Made by a program: the position numbers and the translations under genes
Notes under the pieces: generated by a model
What the model was told of the DNA's origin: nothing
The model's database searches: none
Seen by the model: only the letters and a program-made list of their open reading frames with translations
Assembly (NCBI RefSeq): GCF_006385685.1
Contig: NZ_VFRP01000015.1
Span: 40,012 to 104,011, forward strand
Length of the DNA: 64,000 nucleotides
Direction: 5' to 3'
Source of the DNA: Amaricoccus solimangrovi
Lineage (GTDB): Bacteria > Pseudomonadota > Alphaproteobacteria > Rhodobacterales > Rhodobacteraceae
Part shown: positions 60,048-64,000 of the stretch, piece by piece
Layout of the letters: each line of letters opens with the position of its first letter
How positions within the stretch are numbered: position 1 is the first letter of the stretch

Positions 60048-61076
60048 TCAGCGTTCCGGGGGCCAGCCGAGTTCGGCGGCGATCCGCTTTCCGTGTTCGA
60101 GATATTCGTCGGCGCGGGAGAGGTCGATCATGTCCCCGAGGCGCACGTTGACCTCCTCCGGCGTGAAGGGCACCCGCGCCGCCGCACTCGCGAAGGTGAG
60201 CTCGGAGAAATCGAACCGGCCCCCGGCGCTGCCGAAGAAATCGACGCGGACGCTCATGAAATCCCGCGCGTAGAGCCGGGCGTCGGCCAGCATGTCCTCG
60301 AGCCGGTCCGGCCGCGGCACCGGCTCAGGATCGACCGGAAAGCCCTTCCAGTGGAAAGCGGTGGGCTTCCAGTCCGGCGTGTAGAGGTTGCGCCGGTAGC
60401 CGTGCTCGTTCCGGCCCTTGACGACGAGGATGAAGACCGGCTCGCCCATCATGCAGAAGATCTTGTATTCGAGCTGCCCGCCGGGCGCGGAGGGCACGTA
60501 TTCCTCGACCAGCCAGCGCTTGGGAACCGCGCGGTAGTGAAACTCGCCGGTGCTGCGCCACTGGTCGTAGCCCATCCAGCGCGCGAGCTTCGCCACCAGA
60601 TCCGAGCGGCGCGTCGGCGTCTCGCCGCGCTCGATATGGTTCTGGCCGCTGCCGAAGCTCGTCTTCAGGACGAATCTCGCCGGCAGGTTCGCGCCCGCGA
60701 GATCCCGGGGCGTCCAGCCTTGGGCGATCAGCCGCGGCGGCTGGATACATCCTCCGCGATAGCGGACGTAATCGCGCACCGCGATCTTGTCGGCGACGAG
60801 GCTCATCAGCGGATTGGGATGGTGCAGGAATTGCCAGCGGACCTTCTCGTTGTACCACGTCGGATTGACGAGATCGGGCAGGTGGTCGTTCTTGCGGGCA
60901 TAGGCGTAGGTCAGCATCTCGAGCTCGGAGGAAAAGACCCGCTCGTAGATCGTCTCCTGCACCGGCTGCCTCAGCATTCCGAACGCTTTCAGGAGCTTGG
61001 CCCCTCGGCCCAGCCATCGCCTCTGGCGGTCGATCCGGGCCACGAAGGCGTCGCGGTCCGCGTCATAACGAGGCAT
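60048..61076 (-). CDS. TupA-like ATP-grasp family protein
   Basis: A 342-residue protein. It has the TupA-like ATP-grasp features [47 protein letters not shown] near residue 140, [26 protein letters not shown] and [20 protein letters not shown] near 285. TupA-like ATP-grasp enzymes join peptide or amino-acid units to sugars in surface polymers. The exact reaction is unknown. The ATG at 61076 has GGAGGC before it; longer in-frame starts are less convincing. It ends 46 bp from the parC start on the same strand. Confidence 0.75.
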   Translation of the reverse strand: MPRYDADRDAFVARIDRQRRWLGRGAKLLKAFGMLRQPVQETIYERVFSSELEMLTYAYARKNDHLPDLVNPTWYNEKVRWQFLHHPNPLMSLVADKIAVRDYVRYRGGCIQPPRLIAQGWTPRDLAGANLPARFVLKTSFGSGQNHIERGETPTRRSDLVAKLARWMGYDQWRSTGEFHYRAVPKRWLVEEYVPSAPGGQLEYKIFCMMGEPVFILVVKGRNEHGYRRNLYTPDWKPTAFHWKGFPVDPEPVPRPDRLEDMLADARLYARDFMSVRVDFFGSAGGRFDFSELTFASAAARVPFTPEEVNVRLGDMIDLSRADEYLEHGKRIAAELGWPPER

Positions 61077-61234
61077 CGCCTCCTCCGTGCAACACGCCGA
61101 CCCATGCCAGGACATGGACAGGCCCCTCCCCCGCGCACCATGTAGACCATGCGCGCCCGCGCGTGAAGGGCCGGCGTCAAAGCGAGGGGCCGGCATGATG
61201 CAAGTTTAACGTGTGCTCCTGCGAAGAAGAGGTC

Positions 61235-62095
61235 ATGACCCCGACTCCCTCCCCCGCCGACGGCTCGGCGCGTTCGATCCTCATCACCGGCTGCTCCTCG
61301 GGAATCGGCCTCGACGCCGCGCGGACACTCGCCGCGCGCGGCTGGCGCGTGCTCGCGACCTGCCGCGACCCGAAAGACTGCGAACGGCTCGAAACCGCGG
61401 GGCTCGAGAGCTTCCCGCTCGACCTCTCCTGCGAGGACAGCATCCGCCGCGCCATCCCGGAAACGGCGGAGCGGCTCGGTGGCATGCCGGACGCGCTCTT
61501 CAACAACGGCGCCTTCGCGATTCCCGGCGCCGTCGAGGACATGCCGCGGGCGGCGTTTCGCGAGATCTTCGAGGTCAACCTCCTCGGTCAGTTCGACCTG
61601 ACGAATCGCATCCTGCCCGGCATGCGCGCGCGCGGTTCCGGGCGGATCGTGATGAATTCCTCGGTACTGGGCCTCGTCGCGGCACCCTGGCGGGGCGCCT
61701 ATGTCGCGACGAAATTCGCGCTCGAGGGGCTGACGGACACGCTCCGCCTCGAGTTGCGCGGCAGCGGGATCGCGGTCGTTCTGATCGAACCCGGGCCGAT
61801 CGGCACGCCCTTCCGTGCCAAATCGATCCCCCGATTCGAGCGGCATGTGAACTGGCGCGCCTCGCCCCACGCGGCGCGCTACGCGCGCGAGCTCCTGCCG
61901 CGCCTCTATGCCGAACGCTCCCGCCCCGACCGGTTCGAACTTCCTCCCGGCGCGGTCACCGCGAAACTCGTCGCCGCGCTCGAGGCGAAACGGCCCGCCG
62001 CGCGCTACACCGTGACCCATCCCGCCCGCGCGGCGGCGATCCTGCGCCGGCTGCTGCCGGCGCGCTGGCTCGACCGCGTCGTCGCGGGGCGCTGA
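61235..62095 (+). CDS. Short-chain dehydrogenase/reductase
   Basis: A 286-residue classical SDR. It has the cofactor motif ITGCSSGIGLDAARTL, NNGAF (in place of NNAG), the catalytic Ser in NSSVLG, and Tyr and Lys in GAYVATKFALEG. The PGPIGTPFRAKS segment follows. The substrate, and NAD or NADP preference, cannot be given. The ATG at 61235 has GAAGAAGAGGTC before it. It is divergent from the ATP-grasp gene and stands 65 bp before a small membrane protein. Confidence 0.88.
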   Translation: MTPTPSPADGSARSILITGCSSGIGLDAARTLAARGWRVLATCRDPKDCERLETAGLESFPLDLSCEDSIRRAIPETAERLGGMPDALFNNGAFAIPGAVEDMPRAAFREIFEVNLLGQFDLTNRILPGMRARGSGRIVMNSSVLGLVAAPWRGAYVATKFALEGLTDTLRLELRGSGIAVVLIEPGPIGTPFRAKSIPRFERHVNWRASPHAARYARELLPRLYAERSRPDRFELPPGAVTAKLVAALEAKRPAARYTVTHPARAAAILRRLLPARWLDRVVAGR

Positions 62096-62160
62096 TCGCC
62101 CGCTTTGCAAAACCGCGGTCGATCCGGTACCCAAGGAAACCCGAGCCGGAGCCACCCGCC

Positions 62161-62364
62161 ATGATCCACGATCCCCTCTTCATCCTCGCGGCGATCGCCT
62201 GTCTGGTGACCGTGGGCGTGCTGCTGGTCGGCGTGGGCGGCTTCGCCAAGGGCGGAGACTTCAACCGCAAGCATGCGAACAAGATCATGCGGCTGCGCCT
62301 GCTCGCGCAGTTCATCGCCGTCGTGCTGATCGTGCTGTTCGTCTATCTCTCGCGCAAAGGCTGA
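62161..62364 (+). CDS. HIG1-like twin-transmembrane protein, 67 residues
   Basis: A short protein with two hydrophobic segments (LFILAAIACLVTVGVLLVGVGGF and LLAQFIAVVLIVLFVYL) separated by the charged loop KGGDFNRKHANKIMRLR. This matches the HIG1/twin-transmembrane family in Alphaproteobacteria. Eukaryotic HIG1 proteins associate with respiratory complexes; the bacterial role is unclear. It is followed 3 bp later by the adenosyltransferase gene, so the two are probably co-transcribed. Confidence 0.75.
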   Translation: MIHDPLFILAAIACLVTVGVLLVGVGGFAKGGDFNRKHANKIMRLRLLAQFIAVVLIVLFVYLSRKG

Positions 62365-62367
62365 ACG

Positions 62368-62940
62368 ATGGTAGTGCTGAACCGGATCTATACCCGCACC
62401 GGCGACAAGGGGGAGACCGCGCTCGGCGACGGGACGCGGGTGCCCAAGCACGCGCCCCGGGTCTCGGCCTATGGCACGGTCGACGAACTCAACGCGACGC
62501 TCGGCCTCGCCCGGCTCCATGCGACGGCGGAGCTCGATCCGGCGCTGTCGCGGATCCAGAACGACCTCTTCGACCTCGGCGCCGATCTCTGCGTGCCCGA
62601 CATCGAGAACGACGCGACGGCGAAATATCCGCGGCTGCGCATGGCGGCGGCCCAGGTCGACCGGCTGGAATCCGAGATCGACGCGTTCAACGCGGAGCTG
62701 ACCCCGCTCCGGAGCTTCATCCTGCCCGGCGGCTCCGCGCTTTCGGCGCATCTGCACCTCGCCCGCACCGTCTGCCGGCGGGCGGAGCGGCTCGCGATCG
62801 AGCTCGCCGCGGCGGAGACGGTCAATGCCGAGGCGGTGAAATACCTCAACCGCCTCTCCGACTGGCTCTTCGTCGCGGCGCGGATCGCCAACGACAAGGG
62901 CGCGGCCGACGTGCTCTGGGTTCCCGGCGCGAACCGCTAG
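62368..62940 (+). CDS. Cob(I)yrinic acid a,c-diamide adenosyltransferase (PduO type)
   Basis: A 190-residue enzyme that transfers the adenosyl group from ATP to cob(I)alamin, giving adenosylcobalamin. The ATP-binding stretch YTRTGDKGETALGDGTRVPK at residues 8-27 and VDELNATLG are visible. The C-terminal VKYLNRLSDWLFVAARIAN matches the cobalamin site of the PduO/CobO-family trimer. No other cobalamin genes or B12 riboswitch were seen nearby. Methylmalonyl-CoA mutase or a reductase could be clients elsewhere. Confidence 0.9.
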   Translation: MVVLNRIYTRTGDKGETALGDGTRVPKHAPRVSAYGTVDELNATLGLARLHATAELDPALSRIQNDLFDLGADLCVPDIENDATAKYPRLRMAAAQVDRLESEIDAFNAELTPLRSFILPGGSALSAHLHLARTVCRRAERLAIELAAAETVNAEAVKYLNRLSDWLFVAARIANDKGAADVLWVPGANR

Positions 62941-62976
62941 CCGCCTCTCCGAGGCCTGCCCCGCCTTCGGATCATT

Positions 62977-63003
62977 TTGAGACTCGCGGATTTGCCCTAT
63001 ATT
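62977..63003 (+). promoter_or_regulatory. Possible promoter of the haemolysin III gene
   Basis: TTGAGA (62977-62982), a 15-bp spacer and TATATT (62998-63003) lie about 55 bp before the chosen ATG. The spacer is shorter than ideal. Confidence 0.4.
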
Positions 63004-63055
63004 GTTCATGGGGCCTCCGGTGTCTCCGGACCGGCTCCGCGGGGAGGGTCCAGGA

Positions 63056-63721
63056 ATGGAGATCCGTCGGGAAGCCGCGACCTATTCGCGCGCGGAGATC
63101 ATATCGGACGCGGTCGTACATGGCGCCGCCATCCTGGCCGCGCTGATCGCCGTGCCCGTTCTCGTCACGCTCGCGGCCCTCTGGGTGGGCGACGCCACCA
63201 CGATCACGGCGCTGGTCATCTACGGCGTCACGCTGATCGCGATGTTCTGCTGCTCGGCCTTCTACAATTTCGTCACCAGCCCCGCCTGGCACGACTACCT
63301 GCGCCGCGTTGACCAGTCGGCGATCTACATCAAGATCGCCGGCGCCTATACGCCCTTCGTCGTGCTGACCGGCACCTCCGCCGGCGTCTTTCTCGCCGGT
63401 GTCTGGGCGGTGGCGCTCGCGGGCGTGACCATGGTGCTCTTCGGTCCCCCCCGGCCGCGCTGGCCGGCGCTCGCGCTCTATCTCGGCCTCGGCTGGGCCG
63501 GGCTCGTCCTGGGGCGCCAGATGATCACGGCGCTGACGCCGGCGGGCCGCGATCTCGTGATCCTCGCCGGCGCGCTCTACAGCACGGGCCTCGTCTTCTT
63601 CCTCTGGGAGCGGCTGAGGTTCCACAACACGATCTGGCACGTCTTCGTCCTCGCGGGAAGCGGGCTCGTCTACGCGGCCGTGGTGCTCGAACTCTGGAGC
63701 CGCGCCGCGACGGCGATCTGA
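63056..63721 (+). CDS. Haemolysin III family protein (YqfA/TrhA-like)
   Basis: A 221-residue seven-helix membrane protein of the HlyIII/progestin-AdipoQ receptor superfamily. It has SDAVVHGAAILAALIAVPVLV, CCSAFYNFV and VDQSAIYIKIAGAYTPFV near residue 90, and FHNTIWHVFVLAGS near the C-terminus. These His and Asp residues bind zinc in the family, and bacterial members such as TrhA influence membrane fluidity. The ATG at 63056 follows GGGGAGGGTCCAGGA and is preferred over an earlier in-frame start at 63002. Confidence 0.85.
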   Translation: MEIRREAATYSRAEIISDAVVHGAAILAALIAVPVLVTLAALWVGDATTITALVIYGVTLIAMFCCSAFYNFVTSPAWHDYLRRVDQSAIYIKIAGAYTPFVVLTGTSAGVFLAGVWAVALAGVTMVLFGPPRPRWPALALYLGLGWAGLVLGRQMITALTPAGRDLVILAGALYSTGLVFFLWERLRFHNTIWHVFVLAGSGLVYAAVVLELWSRAATAI

Positions 63722-63724
63722 CCC

Positions 63725-63742
63725 CCGCCGGTCCGCCGGCGG
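63725..63742 (+). terminator. Weak hairpin after the haemolysin III gene
   Basis: CCGCCGG (63725-63731) and CCGGCGG (63736-63742) pair around a 4-nt loop, immediately after the stop codon. No T-run follows, so termination would be inefficient or Rho-dependent. Confidence 0.35.
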
Positions 63743-63909
63743 CGAAGGATGTCGCCATTGGTTGTAGGGTGTCGCGAAATGTTATTGCGCCCCTCCGAGG
63801 CCAACCTTAGACCATCCTTGCGTCGCGCGGAGGCTCCGGGATCCGTCTTCCGACAGGGGGCGCGCGCGGGAGAGAGATCCGCCCTGACCGGGCGAGAGGG
63901 GAGCAAGCG

Positions 63910-64000
63910 ATGAAGATCCTGGTGCCCGTGAAGCGGGTGATCGACTACAACGTGAAGGTTCGGGTGAAGGCGGACGGGTCGGGAGTGGATCTCGCGAACG
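63910..64000 (+). CDS. etfB: Electron transfer flavoprotein beta subunit (partial)
   Basis: The first 30 residues are present; the gene runs off the right edge. They begin [20 protein letters not shown], the near-invariant start of EtfB. The ribosome site GAGGGGAG lies 6 bp before the ATG. EtfAB passes electrons from acyl-CoA dehydrogenases to the quinone pool through ETF-QO. An etfA gene should follow outside the window. The 188 bp upstream hold no gene. Confidence 0.9.
   Translation, partial: MKILVPVKRVIDYNVKVRVKADGSGVDLAN

Overview
The window is a gene-dense, very GC-rich piece of alphaproteobacterial chromosome, most likely from Rhodobacterales (Paracoccaceae or a close relative). The evidence is 5-aminolevulinate synthase (C4 haem pathway) with Irr-type operator motifs, a System I cytochrome c maturation operon (ccmE, ccmF, ccmH) downstream of argC, a ROK-controlled xylose operon, a GH108 endolysin/holin pair of the gene-transfer-agent type, and two tandem tRNA-Glu genes. 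Genes lie close together, often with ATGA or GTGA overlaps. I saw no CRISPR array, no transposase and no complete prophage. The genus cannot be fixed from the sequence alone.

Layout. 1-4.6 kb: a truncated N-formylglutamate amidohydrolase, pyk, and a choline pair (choX, betC) behind a BetI-like operator. 4.7-8.3 kb: a two-gene ABC-2 exporter, an MFS exporter, a hotdog thioesterase and a small membrane protein. 8.4-9.5 kb: rplM-rpsI with promoter and terminator. 9.5-15.6 kb: a D-amino-acid and peptidoglycan locus (amino-acid racemase; dat, dgcA, dgcN; lytic transglycosylase). 15.8-18.1 kb: dapA, smpB and two small membrane proteins. 18.2-25.7 kb: xylA, xylB, xylG, xylH, xylF and a divergent ROK regulator. 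25.6-32.3 kb: a TAXI-type binding protein, bfr, bfd, hemA, a DUF808 protein and ahcY. 32.4-36.0 kb: a glycosyltransferase, an HD hydrolase, a thioredoxin-like co-chaperone, a Lon-N protein and a UPF0434 protein. 36.1-39 kb: hemE, hemC, idi and two tRNA-Glu genes. 39-45.3 kb: recJ, a small membrane protein, glpX, hom, an RraB-like gene and an alanine-type aminotransferase. 45.4-53.8 kb: an alginate-lyase-family lipoprotein, murI, argC, a YihY protein, ccmE, endolysin, holin, ccmF and ccmH. 54-64 kb: glnE, a histone-deacetylase-family gene, parC, a TupA-like ATP-grasp protein, an SDR, a HIG1-like protein, a PduO-type adenosyltransferase, a haemolysin III protein and the start of etfB.

Main points. 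(1) A translationally coupled dgcN-dgcA-dat operon behind a lytic transglycosylase suggests a route in which D-amino acids are transaminated into D-glutamate, acetylated, racemised and returned as L-glutamate. (2) A REP-like double-hairpin element occurs three times, with a probable decayed fourth copy. It always sits at gene 3' ends, and its TAG-containing termini supply several stop codons. (3) An endolysin/holin pair sits inside the ccm operon with a CtrA-like motif upstream. (4) Irr-box-like motifs precede both bfr and hemA, linking iron storage to haem synthesis. (5) A perfect 20-bp AT-rich inverted repeat lies between a UPF0434 gene and hemE.
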